Positions 1 through 13,400 of a DNA stretch of 64,000 bases are shown piece by piece. Location: positions 1-64,000 of the forward strand of contig JAAMXP010001135.1 of assembly GCA_019693395.1 (NCBI GenBank). The letters run 5' to 3'. Made by a program: the position numbers and the translations under genes. Origin of the DNA: Ettlia oleoabundans. Lineage: Eukaryota > Chlorophyta > Chlorophyceae > Chlamydomonadales. Every line of letters begins with the position of its first letter. The stretch's first letter is position 1. Under the pieces are notes generated by a model that saw only the letters and a program-made list of their open reading frames with translations, was not told the origin of the DNA and made no database searches.

Positions 1-3000
1 GCACAAGCCCATCTGGGGCGCAAACTACCAAGCAGCCATGCTGCGGCTGCAGACTGCAGAGCCAGTCAGTCAGGAGAGAAAAATAAGAAAGAATAATGTC
101 GATGTGCGCAGGTTGAGGAGGCCAGCAAAGGAACGGTTCTCAAGGGCCACCTCTTGCTGGCTACTATGGGTCAGTAAGGACAGGTAAGCTGGATGACTAC
201 TATGTTAACATGCGTCCAAAGAAGTGGGGTGAACCACCAGCCAAACAACCAGGGATGCGAGGCCGCACCTGTCAGGTAGTTGAGGATGCGGGAGGGCTCC
301 TTTGTGTCTGCCGCTGTGACCGCTACGCTCAGTATACGCCCTGCGTGCATAAAAACCACATCACAAGCATGTCAGCAGCAGGTGACCCACAGCAAGCTGT
401 GGCGGTACCACCAGGGAGCTCTCACGGCTCTCACCTGTACACGAGGGAAAAATGTTGGCACCAGCAGGCAAGCACCGGAGCGCCCCTTTCAGAGGCCAAC
501 AAGCATTGTACTAGTATATGAAGTAGTGTACCGTTTGCTTTGCTTTGCGTTGGTTTTGGGGTTTTCAATCTAAATTCAAAATGGAGCGGAGGCGCTTACC
601 GCTGCGCTGGTATGCATCCAGGAAAGTGAGGTCGCCCAGCAGCTTGCGCAGCCTTCCAACAAAGAACTCGTGGTTTTGTATGTAGCCGCTGGAGAGCAGG
701 TGGCGCATCTGGCCCGCTGTGCTCGTGTTGGACTGCAAGAGCGGGGCGCATGGGATGCTGGGAGGCACAGATGAGGGAGGCAGACAGTACTGGGCTGGTG
801 AGTACTCGGCCTTGTTGGAAGGGGATGGTGAGATGAATGGAGGCATAGCCAGCAGCGATGTACATTCCCCTTTCAACTGGCTGATTGATAACACTTATAA
901 TCACTCTATTTGTTAAACATGCAACTCATGCAGGAGTCCCATACAACTTCTCAGCACGCATGCAAAGGGCGCGTAGGGCGGCCATGGATGCAGCTGCAGT
1001 GGGTGGGTATGTATGTGGGTGCTTACAAAGAAATCCAGCCCAGCTGTTTCCGGAAAGTTTGCTACCAGGGTGTGCACCTCCTCATCAGTCCTTGTGCACA
1101 GCAGCGCGCCGCCTGCAGGCAATCACACAGACGCTCAAGGCATCAGCGTGCCGTCTCTGCCTGCTGATAAGAATACGGTCAGGGAGGAAAGGACCCTGCC
1201 AGGGCAGGCACTTTTAGGCATGGAAGTGCTGGCGGCCAGCCAGCGCACTGACCCTCAAGCATGCAGCCAGGTAGCCAGGCAGCAGGTCAAATATCTCAGA
1301 AAGAACCAGCCCCACCACGCACTGTCCGCCAGCCTATACGGGGCAACACGTGGCAGGCAGGCAGACAGGCAGGCACCCCTTTGATATTTTCCTCACCCAC
1401 CCACCACCCGATGACCTGAAGCGCACCGATTGATCCAGCAGAGCTGCCTGACACCACACGTGGCAGCAGCTTAGCATCCAGCAGCGCCTTCACCACCCCA
1501 AAGTGCCTGCAGGCCAGGGGCACGAGGAATTGGGTTGGTGGGTGCTTAATCAGCAAGCCAACCGTTGTGGTAAATGGTTCCCCACTGTTAACAGCCCTGC
1601 CCACTGCACACATGTGCTGGAATGTAATACTGTAGGTCCAGCAAAAATAATACTGCAGAGACATATTTTGCCCTCCCAGCAAGGGCAGTAGATGCCGCTA
1701 AGCCTCCCGTGACATGTACAGACGCCTCGCCAAACCCCGAAGCTGCACCCCCACCTAAAAAGCAGGCCGGTACGCTCCAACTTTCTGTACATAAATGTAC
1801 TGCACTGGCACCCACCAGAAACTGACACCTCCTGTACAGATGTGTGCTGCGATGGCGCCTCACCAAAATCCGAAGCTGCCGCCCCCGCTGAGCACCAGGC
1901 CAGTACGTCCGTACGCATGGCGCAGCTCCCGTAGGAAGGCCAGCCGGTCCTCCAGAGCCATCTCTGAGGGCAGGTAGGAAATAAATTAGACAGGATTTAG
2001 CAGGAGATACACGGTGGCAGAAAGTGTGACAAGCAGGATGCGAGCAAGCAGAAGCTCAAGAAGGAGGAAAGGAGAGGGCAGTCAAGGCTGGCTAATGCCA
2101 ATGCAACAGCATCAGCTGGTTTCAAGCTGCATGGTGGTGCAGCGGTGGCCACTACCTGTCTGCAGTATCGGCCCCTCAGAATTGCTGGAGCGGCAGCTTG
2201 AAAACTTTAGCACTCACCCATACCAACAGGACAAAACAGACGCCTGGGTTTCCCTTTCCCCTGGTGCCACACCTTGTTGGAGCCATTCTACCTCACCTGA
2301 ACAGCTGATGACGTGGTGCAGGCAGCGCTTCACCTCATCGATGTACTGCTGCACTGCCGGAGGCAGCACGGGGCAGTGCCCTGTGGCCTCTAACAAAGCA
2401 CTGCGGCGACCAAAGCATCAATGACCAAGAAGCAGCATTAACTTGAAAGCAGAAGCGCTTTTTCAGGTGTCAGTGTGCGTGCAACGACGTATGGATGCAC
2501 TGCTGGCTTAGCGGCACTGCACCAAGTACCACTTGATGTCGATCCAGCGGAACACAAACATGAAACGCAAGCTAAAGCTTGCTTGCGCTTGCGCTGCCCA
2601 CCTGACTCTCAAAAATTGCAAATCTGGTGCTTGTATTGCCAGCCTGACTGACCTCATGCTCACGTTTGCCCACCTGGTGCTTGCATTGCCAGCCTGGCGC
2701 AAGTAGTCCAGCCTGAGGGCAGAGGTAAGTCCCGTGATGTCGTCGCTCTCCCTCAGCCTGGCCAGCATTGCCGCGCGCTGTTCCAGCTTCTGCTGGCTGC
2801 GCACCTGGATAACATTATGTGCCAGTGGGTGAGTGGGTGGGTGGGTGGACAGCATAGTCTGCTGGTGGATGTTGGGCGATGAAGGACGTGACCCTCTGGG
2901 TGGCAACACGTCAATCGTGATGACTCCAGCTTCCTAGGTTTAGATAAGTATACTCAAAATGTGCAAAGGTTGATGCGCAAGGAAGTAACTGCATGGGTCC

Positions 3001-4050
3001 CCCGCCCCCGCTGCGCGCCCCCCTACCCNCATACACACACACTCGCCACCACCAACACGCCCCCCTTACCAACCGCGCGCGCGCACACGCACGCACGCAT
3101 ACACACGCATACACACGCACACACACCATCCCAGGTGCACGCCCCAAGCATCTGCCCACCTGCCGAGTCGAGGGGCGGCGGCAGCTGTTGCCAGAGAGTT
3201 CATCCAGGGCCATGGCAGCTTTTAGCCACTCACTGCACAATGAAATATATTGAATTTCTGGATGGGAGGAGTGGTTATGAGCTGGGAGGGTGATTACCTG
3301 GGAGAAAGGCTGCTAATAACTGGGTACGTTGGCTAGTAATTAGGGCAGCCCTGAAGATGCGAGTAGAATCAATTGGCTAGAGAGCACAGGTATGGAAGAC
3401 ACAAAGATGTGATGCGAATGCAAAGCGCGGATAGCACTCTTATCTTGATGGCCGACCAGGTGTTTTAGGCTGACCTCTCGCTGACGCTGTCGCCTGCACC
3501 AAGCTGGTTCTGAATGAGCCTGAGCCTGACATGCCGCTGACTATTTCCTGAGCCTGACCTGTACGTGGTGGCAAAGCGCATGGCATCGCACAGCCGCTTG
3601 CGCTCCTTCCGCTGGGACCAGCCCCCCCAATGGGTCCACAGTGCTGCACTGCCGGCGCGGAGAAGCTTGTAGGTCACCACCGCCCCCAGGAGCAGGTGCC
3701 AGCGCCGCAACTTGAACGCCCCAAACAGCTTCTGCTGCTGCGGCGGCCGCACCGCCGCGGCCAGCAGCCATCCCGCTGAATGAAGCACACGCCTGCATTC
3801 AGGTGAGGTATGGCGAGTGAGCAGTCGGCTCAACCTACAAAAGTTCAATTTCAGCAGTTGACCGAGGCAAGAGAGCAGCTGCGCACCTTGTCACCACCGC
3901 CAGCGCCCGCGGGCCGGCACCCAGCAGCGCTAGGGCTAACTGCGCGCGGCGCTCAAGCGACAGCGGCGCCCCAATCCGCGCTGTCAGCGCGCTGCCCCGC
4001 TGCCCAGCCAAAGGTGAGCCCGCTGGCGGCCAGGTTGTGGCGCGCTCCAT
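1..4050 (-). CDS. SDP1-type patatin-like triacylglycerol lipase, 3' part beyond window
   Basis: Likely hydrolyses triacylglycerol of oil bodies, as plant SDP1 and yeast Tgl3-5 do. Ten exons join in phase: 4050-3887, 3792-3559, 3232-3160, 2804-2674, 2400-2297, 1963-1864, 1506-1427, 1112-1027, 732-600, 340-269; about 392 residues are visible and the last intron runs off the edge. Order: basic N-terminus, a hydrophobic segment (LLLGAVVTYKLL), the DUF3336-like helical region (EWLKAAMALDELSGN), then patatin with oxyanion loop GLVLSGGGSFGFWHFG and nucleophile elbow GSSAGS. Next comes LRKLLGDLTFLDAYQRSG and RILNYLT, the usual SDP1 order. The catalytic Asp lies beyond the window. The start is the first in-frame ATG of the first coherent exon; an upstream ATG cannot be excluded. 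Splicing from the DUF3336-like part into GGGSFGFW closes without a stop, which supports a functional gene. Confidence 0.88.
2624..2697. repeat. Duplicated 24-bp segment carrying an exon end
   Basis: Two near-identical 24-bp copies (2624-2647 and 2674-2697), 50 bp apart. The upstream copy in + coordinates lies inside the intron of the lipase gene; the other forms the 3' end of the lipase exon 2804-2674 on the minus strand. Only the exonic copy is followed by a GT donor. Confidence 0.75.
2820..2851. repeat. (GGGT)n short tandem repeat
   Basis: GTGGGTGAGTGGGTGGGTGG-type tract inside an intron of the lipase gene. Confidence 0.7.
3029..3126. repeat. CA-rich microsatellite with an undetermined base
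   Basis: Alternating CA/CG-rich tract (ACACAC, GCGCGC, ACGCACGC, ATACACACGC units) in a lipase intron. The single N of the window is at 3029 at its left edge, so length and bases here are uncertain. Confidence 0.8.
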
Positions 4051-5153
4051 GCCTCTGCGGACAAAACGAACAGCTGGACTAGCGAGCGTGCCCTGAACGA
4101 AATCCAAGACGATCCAATCGGGTTACTTTGCTTGGACGTGTCGGGTTTCGGAGATTCATGAGGGCTGACCTGGCACGCACAGGCAGAACCCTAGTTCATC
4201 AATTGCAGCACTAGCAGTTCAAGTTATTGGTTGCCAGACAGAATAGGTGCCACACTCAGTGTAATCAAAAACGCAGTTTGACTCGTTCAGCCGAGTCTTT
4301 CAGCTTCCCCGTCCTATATATATGTGCATCCACACTGCTTGTCCTCGAAATGGCTGTACAGTTTACAGGGAGGGATGAACAAACCCGTGTACACAAAGAA
4401 ACACTAAGGGAGCAAGGAGCCAAACTAGAGAGACACAAGTGCGCGGGATGGGACAAAGATTCACTGGGCAAAGGCTCGGCGATGGCAAAGCAGGCAAACA
4501 ATATATCAGGCAAAAAGGGAGGGACAGATCAAGGGGGACAAATCCAGAGTTGAGGGGCTGCGTTTTGACAGCAGGATATGACCAGCGGGTCATTTGGTGG
4601 TAGAACGGATGGCACGCCTGTGCACCGTGCACCGTGCGGACAACAGCCAGAGCGAATGCTTGGCTAGGGGGCGCTCGAGAAGAGCTCACTTTCTGAGCTG
4701 CGGCAGGCAGGGTGCGGCACAAACTGCCTGTCTCGGCAGATGGGTCAGGAGGGCGGCAGCACTTGTGGCATGCTCCATCAAGGCAGGCACAACCCAAGAG
4801 GAGTCAAGGCAGGCAAACCCAAGGAGGAAGACACAAAAAAAAAAGAAATGGAAAGCGAGGTGACGCAGGCGATAAGGCAGGCAGGCCATGAACCCGAGGG
4901 AAGGCATCATTGGCATGCCGCGACGAGGCGTGCTCACTGCTGCAACGACTGCAGAAAAGTACGGATCTCGGTTTGGAATTGGTGGGTGTGAAGGTTTCGC
5001 AAGTCGGTGATGAATAGCAGTAAAAAGGAGGAGGAAGGCAAGAAAAAGAAGGGGCGCCAGCAGACGCGGCAAAGGTGCATCTTGCTGGCAGCGGATACAC
5101 CAGATGCCAGGCCAGACACGCCAGCTTCCAACGTCTGGGCAAGGTTTCATGTG
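4051..5153. other. Intergenic: lipase 5' side and CG-1 gene 3' side
   Basis: No coherent coding exon seen. A TATATATATA-type tract near 4313-4323 lies about 265 bp upstream of the lipase ATG and could be its TATA element (inference). The rest probably holds the 3' UTR of the CG-1 gene, including an A-run near 4836-4846. Confidence 0.5.
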
Positions 5154-8100
5154 TCACCGCGCCTGACGCGCCGCATGTTGCGCCACGGCAGCCTGCAGCT
5201 GGGCACCAATGGGGTCCAGGGACTGGCTGCTCAAAGCTTGCGCCGCCACCGACGCCTGTACACCATCCAGCAGGCTGTTCACCGACTGGTTCCTGCTGGC
5301 CAGCTCATCAGAAAGGCTGGGAGCCGCGCTGGCTGCCTCCAGATCACTGCTAGGGGCAGCAGGGATGGTGGGCATCACTTCAAGCTCCTTGGCGGCGTCC
5401 CGCACAGCCGCCACAGCATCCAGCTCATCTGCGGTGCAAAAGGAGAAGGCAAGGGGGGGTGAGACTCCACAGTACTAGCTGGCTGGCTAAATGCAGTTAG
5501 CCCAAGGGGCCACCAACATCAGCCACCTTCACTAGCAACGCTGTCTCAGGTCCAAACCCAAACACGAGGTATGCCGGGGCAGTAACAGCGCCCCCGCTGC
5601 CATCGCGAAAAGGCAAGCACGCCTAAACCGGCATGCTCAAGCCAGCCTGCCCACCACTCCTCACCAATGCTCATGTGCTTGAGCAGGCTGCGAGTTTCCA
5701 ACTCCAGGTCAGCCATCGATGCCGCCTCAGCCGCCGCCAACTCCCGGCCCAGTGTCAGGCGGCTGGCGCTGGCATTCAAGCCACGGTGCATGAAGGAGCT
5801 GAGGCGCTGCATGTTCTCCGGCACATCAATCATCTCCAGAGTTTCCTGCAGGGGGAAGAGATGGCGGTGGTAAAGCAGGACATGATTGAAAGAGATGCAC
5901 TTCAAATGCCACAGATGCATATCAGCTGGGCGGGAGGCTACTTGGAGAGTGTCACGCAACATCCCCACCGCTCCAATAAACATTTCTTCAACAAAAATTT
6001 CTAACAATTCTATTGCTTTGTCAGCAGCCCGCCCACCTCAGGGTCCGTGCTGGTTGCCGCGCGTCGGTTGCGCACTGCCGCCAGCTTCTCATCGCGATGC
6101 TCCTGCGCCGCGCTGGCTGCCGCAATAGCCGCCGCGTCGACCCTCTCCTTGCGACGCTGCTGCTGCTCCTCCTCACCAACTACCTCGCTTCCAGCATTGA
6201 TGGATCGCCGGCTGAGGCTCGCCAGGTGGCTGTGACTGCCGCTGCGCGCCATGCCAGCGCCCGAGACACGCGGCAGCTTGTCGCGAGACCGCTGGGCAAT
6301 GGCATTAGCATCACCCGCTGCAAACTGCACTGACCCAGCCCCCGCGCCAGCCAGCGGAGATCCTGGAGAGGGTCCCAGCTGCAGCGGGCTGGCAAAGGGT
6401 AGAAGACGAGCGGGCCCCCCGCTGCCACCTGGAGCCAGCACCGCAGCAACATCTGGCTGGTCCAGCGGCAGGCTGGGGCCCCCAAGTGGCGAAGGCTCCA
6501 GGGCATGCTGCACGGCGGTGTTGACGTTGCGGTCGTTGTTTGCGCTGCCGAAGAAAGCGATGCCAGCCTGCAGACGAGTGCCACACCACGCCATTGCAGG
6601 CAACATGTGCGAGAATACAGATGTTGAAATATGGAACATAAGCAGTGCACAGCAGAAAAGGGAGCTTGGCATTCTAGTCTTCTGGCTCTTAGTTTGTGTG
6701 CCATCTCGGCGGGGCACGACCTTCGATTTGGACAAAAAGTTCGTCGCTGGACCGAAGTACGTATGCTGGCAGCATTACACCACGCATATTGCCAGCACCA
6801 CCACCACAGACACACCTGGTGAAACAGGCGTGAACTGGGACTGCTGGGGCGCTCTGCCACCTCCACCACCACGCCATTGCCCACGGGGTAGGCGCTGATG
6901 TCAGCATCCACGTCAGGCAGCATCTCCATCTGCATTTGTCAAACAAGTGGCAGGGCAAAGGCTCAGGGCAGCCAAACAGGGCGAACATGGTAGTAACAAT
7001 TGAGCACCTGGGCAGCAGTAGGGTAGCCATGCTGCGAGCACAACCGGACCCACGCTTGACATTGTTGCCATGCTTAGCCTGCTGGCCTAGCCCTGCCACT
7101 CAACCCCAGTGGTGGGTTGTTTGGTTCGCAGCGATTCCCCCCCAATGACACTCACCACTTCGCTCTCCCAGTTCTTGCTGATGAGGCGCGACAGGCCGGA
7201 CCCCTGGCGGCTGAAGCTCCGGCGGTGGCCGCCATGCGGAGGTGACGCCAGCAAGGCAGCCAGGTCTGCACCGGGCGTGCCCGCTGCCACCTTGTCAGCA
7301 GCGAGTGGGTCCTGCTCAATAATGGGAGGTGCCACCAGGTCAAAAGCACCCTCCTCTGGCGTCTCACGCTGCATATGGCAGGGAGGGGCCGAACAGGGAT
7401 GGGTTGGAACGATAAGTAACAAGGTAAGTTTTGATGAATGGAGTCGCATGGGAAAGCCACGAGCCAACGGCACGCGAAGGTCTGTTCCACAACAACCAGA
7501 ACAAGCCCTGGGTGGCGTTTTGTGGACATGTAGCAACTGGCACCCCTGGTAACAAACGTCGTAAATTTGCTCCCCCACTTTGCAACTGCCAGGGAGCATT
7601 TTTGTCTTCCCCACCTCATGCCTGCCGGCCGTCACACGCTGCAATCGCTGAAATTTCTGATAAATGCCCAAATAATAAGGATTCCGACGCATGCTTGTTG
7701 ATAGTTTGGTTGAGAATGGTTGACGCGCACCTGGATGCCCAATGACATCTCCCTGAACAGGCTCTTGTGCTCCACAGTAAAGCTCTCCTGTTTAACCAGC
7801 GAGCGCGGCGGCAGCAGCGATGGCTGAACTGAGGCCTGCAAATTAAAGGGTAGCAGGTGCAGCGCAGGGGCATCAGGCACTGAGGGTGCTACCTGTCAGG
7901 TATGGGAATGCAGGCAGGGAAGGGCAGGGCAGGCAGGACAGCGGGCGACCCGTGTCGGGGTCCGCCCTGCAATCTTGCAAGCACCCCACCCACTCAAGCC
8001 CGAGACTGTGGAACCACAGAGTATAGGAGAAGCAATTCAGCAGGCCGGCCTGGCGTTGCAATGCCACCCAAGTCAATGTGCAACAAACCTGCTGCGCCGC

Positions 8101-9582
8101 CAGCTGCGTGGCAACCCGCTGGTCGGTATACAGCACGCCCGGGTGTGGGCGCTGGTGCTGGTGCTCCGTGACGGTGGGCAGGCCAAAGGGGTCAATCTCA
8201 CCGCTGCCAGTGGCGCTGCCTGTGCTGCCACGGGTCTGCAAGAAATGGTGCAGCTGCAGCTGTGGGTGGCTCACCGGTAATCCAGGCTGTACTGCAGCCT
8301 GCTGCGCCACTGCCGCCACATGATGCGCCGCTGCCACAGGCTGCGTCACTTGCGGCTGCAAGGCATACTGCTGCCCAAAGGGGGGCAGCGGGGCGGCTGC
8401 ATCGTGGGTCAGGCCCTGCACTAAGGGCAGCTGCAGCGTGTCAGGCAGGATGCTGCTCTGGCTGAGAATGTCGCTTTCCAGCGACGAGGAAGTGGCCACT
8501 GGAGAGAGCCTGGTCTGGCTGCTGCCGCGGCGGCGGCCCATCCCGTTGACGGCGGGAGGTGGTGAGTAAGAGCGGCGCTGCTGCTGCCGTGTAGAGCGCT
8601 GCGGGCGCAGAGCGCCTGGCGCCCCTACCGCCGCTGCGTCGCAGGCATACTCGAGGGAAGCGGCACGCTGAGTCCCAGCTCGGCTGCTGGCACAGCACAG
8701 GTAATGCACCAACACGATGTGCTCCTTTTCAGGATCCAGCTGCCAGTAGCAGCGGCGCTGCAAAGGGCAGGACAGCAGGACAGAGCGGCAAGGTGATCCA
8801 TGGTACCTGCGGCCCACCAGCATGTGGTACAGCGCGGTACAACCAAATGCAACTGGGCTGTGACAGCCGAAATGCGCAAACACCCAAAAAGGCACGCATG
8901 GGCTGTGTAGTGTACAACACCGAGGAATTGCCGCAAATGCAACAAGGCTGCCGCACCTGCAGCCCATCCTCCTGGTCGGCGTGTGCATAGTAGCAGTTGA
9001 GTGTCTCAGAGTTGCCCACTGCAGCAGCAAGGGGCCAGCTACAAAATGTCGGCAGCTGGCAGAGGTTGCGGAACGGCTGCATGTGGGATGGTGCACGCAG
9101 GCAAGCTACCACCTTTGTGCCGGGTAGGGCTCGCAGCGCATTTCCACCACCCACCTTTGAGCTTCTCATGCGTCTCCCGGATTGTTTTCCCATCAGGTTT
9201 CTTGCGCCAGGTATGGCCATCACGGCGGAAGAAGCGGCAGCTGCGCCTATCATACAAGAAAAGCTGGCCACCTGCAACCACGGCGCGCAGCTGGGCAATG
9301 TTTAAAACCGTCAGACCGATGTAAGGCGTGCGTCGGTCCTGGCGCGCGCTGTAGGGCGGCGGCCATGCAGCCCATGCGACTGGCGGTCCGTCACGCTCTG
9401 ACCCCTACGCCTTCCTACGCCCAGCTTGATGCCGGAGCGAGTCAGCCCGCACCTGCCGGTTTCACGGGCGGCTCGGTACAGACTGTGAGGCCCGCCGTTG
9501 CGTAGCCCTCCAGCAGCTCCAGCACCTCGTTGTTCTTCAGCCAGCTGGTGCGGGCCTTGTCCACAATGGCGGTGAAATCCAT
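5154..9582 (-). CDS. CG-1 domain (CAMTA-type) DNA-binding protein
   Basis: CG-1 domains bind CGCG-type promoter elements; CAMTA factors link calcium/calmodulin to transcription. Exons 9582-9453, 9271-9155, 9018-8957 and 8757-8089 join in phase and give a complete CG-1 domain: SWLKNNEVLELLEGY, EPPVKPAGGQLFLYDRRS, FRRDGHTWRKKPDGKTIRE, LNCYYAHADQED, CYWQLDPEKEHIVLVHYL. It begins within the first 20 residues. The remainder is a Ser/Gln/Pro-rich linker (QQQRRSYSPPP, IDPFGLP), then exons near 7840-7735, 7370-7160, 6930-6790, 6560-6030, 5850-5665 and 5430-5154 with acidic and Ala/Glu-rich helical text (ENMQRLSSFMHRG, ELAAAEAASMADLELE, SRNQSVNSLLDGVQA), ending HAARQAR then TGA. I find no TIG/IPT fold, no ankyrin repeat (TPLHLAA type) and no clear IQ motif, all normal in plant CAMTAs. 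The CG-1 call is firm; exon limits after 8089 are approximate. Confidence 0.85.
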
Positions 9583-10451
9583 TTTGAGGAGTAGGGTGCT
9601 GTGCAGAAGGTGCCAAGGCGGGGCGCGCGGCGGCGGAGTGCCGTAGACCCGGCGACCTGGCTGCGAAAGAAGCGGGTGGTGGGCTGCTTGGGCGGACGGG
9701 GCCTAGTGAACCATCCCTGCTGGTAGCGACCGAGGTTCAAACCAGCAAACTGTGTTCGAAACACACTGGCGCAGTGATAGAAGTGCTGCACACAGGCCAA
9801 GTTAAATTGGAAGGCAATTTGGCAGCTATCTGCTAGCATGGCGCCAGCTGGCGAAGGGCGCCCATCATCCCACTTCACCATGCAGCTTCACGCACATTCC
9901 TTTCGTCGTGACCGGAGGGTTCTCGCACGCATGTCATCTTCAAACTTTCTGTCGGGCCAAAGAATGCGCTCTACTCCCTTGGTGGCTTTGTCATGCTGTC
10001 CCAGGGATGGCGTCAGATAGATGTAAGGGAGGAGCTGTTTCAAGGGGAAGGAATCAACGGTCTGGAGACAACCAGACCGCTGCTGCTGCTGCAACACGAA
10101 TGGCTATACACTTGTTTCACATTGAATTGCTGTGAGCCGCGGAACTCCTACGCAGGTACATAGCACAGCACAGCACATTACGCCACAAAACGGCGGATCT
10201 GAAGCTTCCAGCTAGGGGCGGAGTTGCGGCAGCCACGCATAACGCGCATCTGTTGACAGTGCACAAAATAAGTAGCAAGACTCAATGGCTCAAAGCGGCG
10301 TCGCTAAAACCGCTGCGAGTGCATTTCATTGGGTGGAACATGCAGCTACAGCTGAGCCTCCAGCAGCAAAAAAGCTCAACGCGTGCGTGGCACCAGCTCA
10401 TATGAGCATAATATGTGCATTGCAAGATACAATCCCTTGCCTAAATCTCAC
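9583..10451. other. Intergenic between CG-1 gene and EGT1-like gene
   Basis: Upstream region of the CG-1 gene and 3' UTR of the EGT1-like gene, both on the minus strand. I see no further exon. Open frames here have no recognisable domain. Confidence 0.5.
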
Positions 10452-13400
10452 TCACTGTTCCATAGCCCGCACCATTCTGAACTTGCCAAACAGGTAGGGG
10501 TACAGGGGCTGGTAGAAGTTGCGGAAAACATGGCGAGCCAGGCTGGGATGGGTGTATGGGCTGCTGCCACGCAGAACGTAATGCTGGCCGTCGTGGAAAT
10601 CGGTGGAGAACTCGGGGTAAAGGGGGTCGGCTTGGAAGCCTGCACTCACAGTGTTTGGCAGGGCACGGCTTACAACAGGGCAGGGATTCCGTTCAAGAGT
10701 GAATGTTCAGGCCCGCCTCCACTTCAACGACAACCCCCTCCTGTCAATTCATGCGTCCTTTTGTTAATCGCGGCGGCTTATGCAACATTATGCACACTTT
10801 ACCTAGCCACCTGTTCGAAGCCTGCTTGGCTCACCTGGCAGCGGCTCAAATACGCTAGAGGTCCACTCCCACCCACCCTCTTCCAGCTGCTGCAGGGCGC
10901 CGCTGGCTGCTGCCTCGCTGTGTGCCGCGTGCTCCCACTCAGCCTCCGTTAGCAGCCTGGCATTGTGCAGTCTGCAGAATGCTTGAGCCTCAGCCAGGCT
11001 GACATAGACAGGGCAGTTGGCCACCCGCTCCCAGCAGTAGCTGCCCTCTGGCATGTGAACCATCAGCTGTCGCTCCCCAGCCTCCCCACCAGCAGGTGGT
11101 TCTGAGCTGTCAGCGGCAGCAGGTCTCGCAGCAGAGGCATACGACCAGGTGGCGGGCATGGTTTGCCCGCTGGCTCGCAGATAGCTGTAAGCCTCCGCAT
11201 CCCACAACTCCTCCCGCTGGTAGCCCTGTATGCAAAGCATGAATGCAAAGCAGCTCAGCATACGTAACCTTAACGAGTGCAGCAGAAAGTGTAAGAAGGC
11301 CAGCAGCTGCATACTCTGCTGCTTTGCAGGCTGCACAGCAGCAGCAAGCTGACAACCCGGCTTACTTCCCTGGCTCACCTTCTCTTCTACGATGAAGCGG
11401 TGGAACTGGGCCACGGTAACTGGGGATGCTGCCAGCAGCAGGCTGGGCACCGTCAGGGGTCCAAGGCGGCCCATCTCGCAGTCCCACAAGAAACCATGCT
11501 CCTCCGTAGACGGCACACCCAGTGTGACCTGCATGGTGGTGACCACAACAGGGAAAGCGCTGAGAGGAGTAAGGGGACGTAAGGGTCCGGATGATTGGTT
11601 GCAGTCATGGTTTTAGAAGCAGTGGCACAGGCCAAATGCGGATGCAATATGGCGGTCAATTGGGTTGCACACAACAAGAAGCAGGCAAGCTTTAGAGGTC
11701 TTGAGCGCAGCTTGACAACATGGTGCACTTCACCTGGCCGGCTGGGATGCACAGGAAGCTTCCATCTGCTGTGGATGCTGCAGTGCCACCGGCCATGGAA
11801 TTGTCGTCAACGCTTGCTGTCACATTACCAGTGCCTGACCCCATGTTGTAGTAAGGGCTCAGGCGCATGGCCGCCGGCTGGTTGCTGCGCTCTGCTGCCT
11901 TTGCTGGAGTGATTGGCTCTAGCAGCTGGCTGTGCTGAGGGGATGCTGTACCGCCGATGCTGCCAGTAAAAGGTGCCGCACTTTGAATTTCTGAGCAGGC
12001 AGACGGAGCCACCAGAGCAGCAGACAGGTACCTGCAATGGTCAAGGTAGAAAGGAGCCACACCAGCAGCACCAGGGGTGCAAGAAAGCAGTCCACCGCTG
12101 CTGCTGTCATCAGCCAGCGAAATGGTGCCGCCAAGCCCACGGCTGCCTGCAGGCGCTGCCGGGAAGCTGGCGGGCAGAAGCGCAGGGGGCTTCCCTTTGG
12201 CAGCTGCAGCGGCATCCATCTTGCGTTGCTGGGCTAGCATGTAGCACAGAGTCTCCTGGCAAAATCAGCAAGGAGGGCTTTTAGGCTGGCTGCCAGCCTG
12301 TCTGTTCACCACGGGGAGCTGGAGCTGGTGCAGGCATAAAACACTGCTGACCACCTTCTGCAAGTGAGACTTTCCCAGTTGAACCACGTGGCTGGGTAAT
12401 ACCTAGCAGGGCACATGTGCTGTAAAGCTTCTTCAACCCACCCACCTGGTGCATGCGTTCATGCTCCAGTACCATGCAAAGCGCATGCATGCTCACTCCA
12501 GATTTCAAACCAACCAGCTGCCGTACAGCTGCAAGCAGCTGCTGCCGCACATTAGCCACATATGACTGAAGCTTCGGCCGGCTGGGCCAGCTAGGCGGCA
12601 CAGCTGGGTGGCTGTGGCACTGCTGTGGTTCTAGCACTGAGGGGTCAATCCCCCTACTCAGCATTTCGTCCAACTCAGCGGTTGGTTCCTGCACCAGCAG
12701 CAACAGCGGCGGAAGGTGTGGGGCACTCCTCAGGACAAGTAGGGATAGGCCAAGGGCTGTCAGTGGTACAACAGCGGCCACATTTCGCAAAGGCTGGGTG
12801 CTAACTTGTCTGATTTTGCAACTGCTGCCAGCCGTATGCTTACCTCTGGCAGCAGCTTGAGCTTCCCAAATGCCGCCACATGCCCATAGTAGAAGCAGAA
12901 GGGGTGCCGCAGCCCGATGGGCTGCATGAAAGAGGCAGCGGTAAAGCGCATACTGGGCAATTTTAACCCTACAAATGTCAGCATGGGTTTGAGTGAAGCT
13001 TGCTCCTTTAAGCACAGCGCCAGTACCAGTACTGCATGTTCAACTTGCTATGGCTCCAAGGGTTTGCTGCAGAAGAAGCGCAGCAGCCTGCCACACAGCC
13101 CAGGGCTAGTAGCCGCAAAGCTGGTGGGTGCATGGTGGATGGTAACTGTGTGACCGCCTTAACACACTAAATCTGTGACTGCAAGGCCCAGCACAAGTGA
13201 GATGTGTGTTGCAGAAAACTTGCCTGAGCCTCCCAGTCCAGAATGTGGGTGAACAGGCTGTCTGTGTCCTGCCAGCAGCGCTGAAGCGCCAGCTCTGGAG
13301 TCAGCAGCAGCTGAATGCTGTAAGACGGGTTGGACCAGGTAGCACAGGGGCACAGGCCAGCCGAGAATGCCATGGAGGCAATCGCTGCAGGGAGCATGGA

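Noticed and set aside
1..60. Another lipase exon at the left edge (minus strand)
   Set aside because: An acceptor-like TGCAG is present, but the translated text does not match the sequence expected after NYLT in SDP1 proteins.
6010..6935. Overlapping frames of 241 and 251 codons
   Set aside because: Only part of one (about 6560-6030) fits as an exon of the CG-1 gene; the rest is intron read-through or a shadow.
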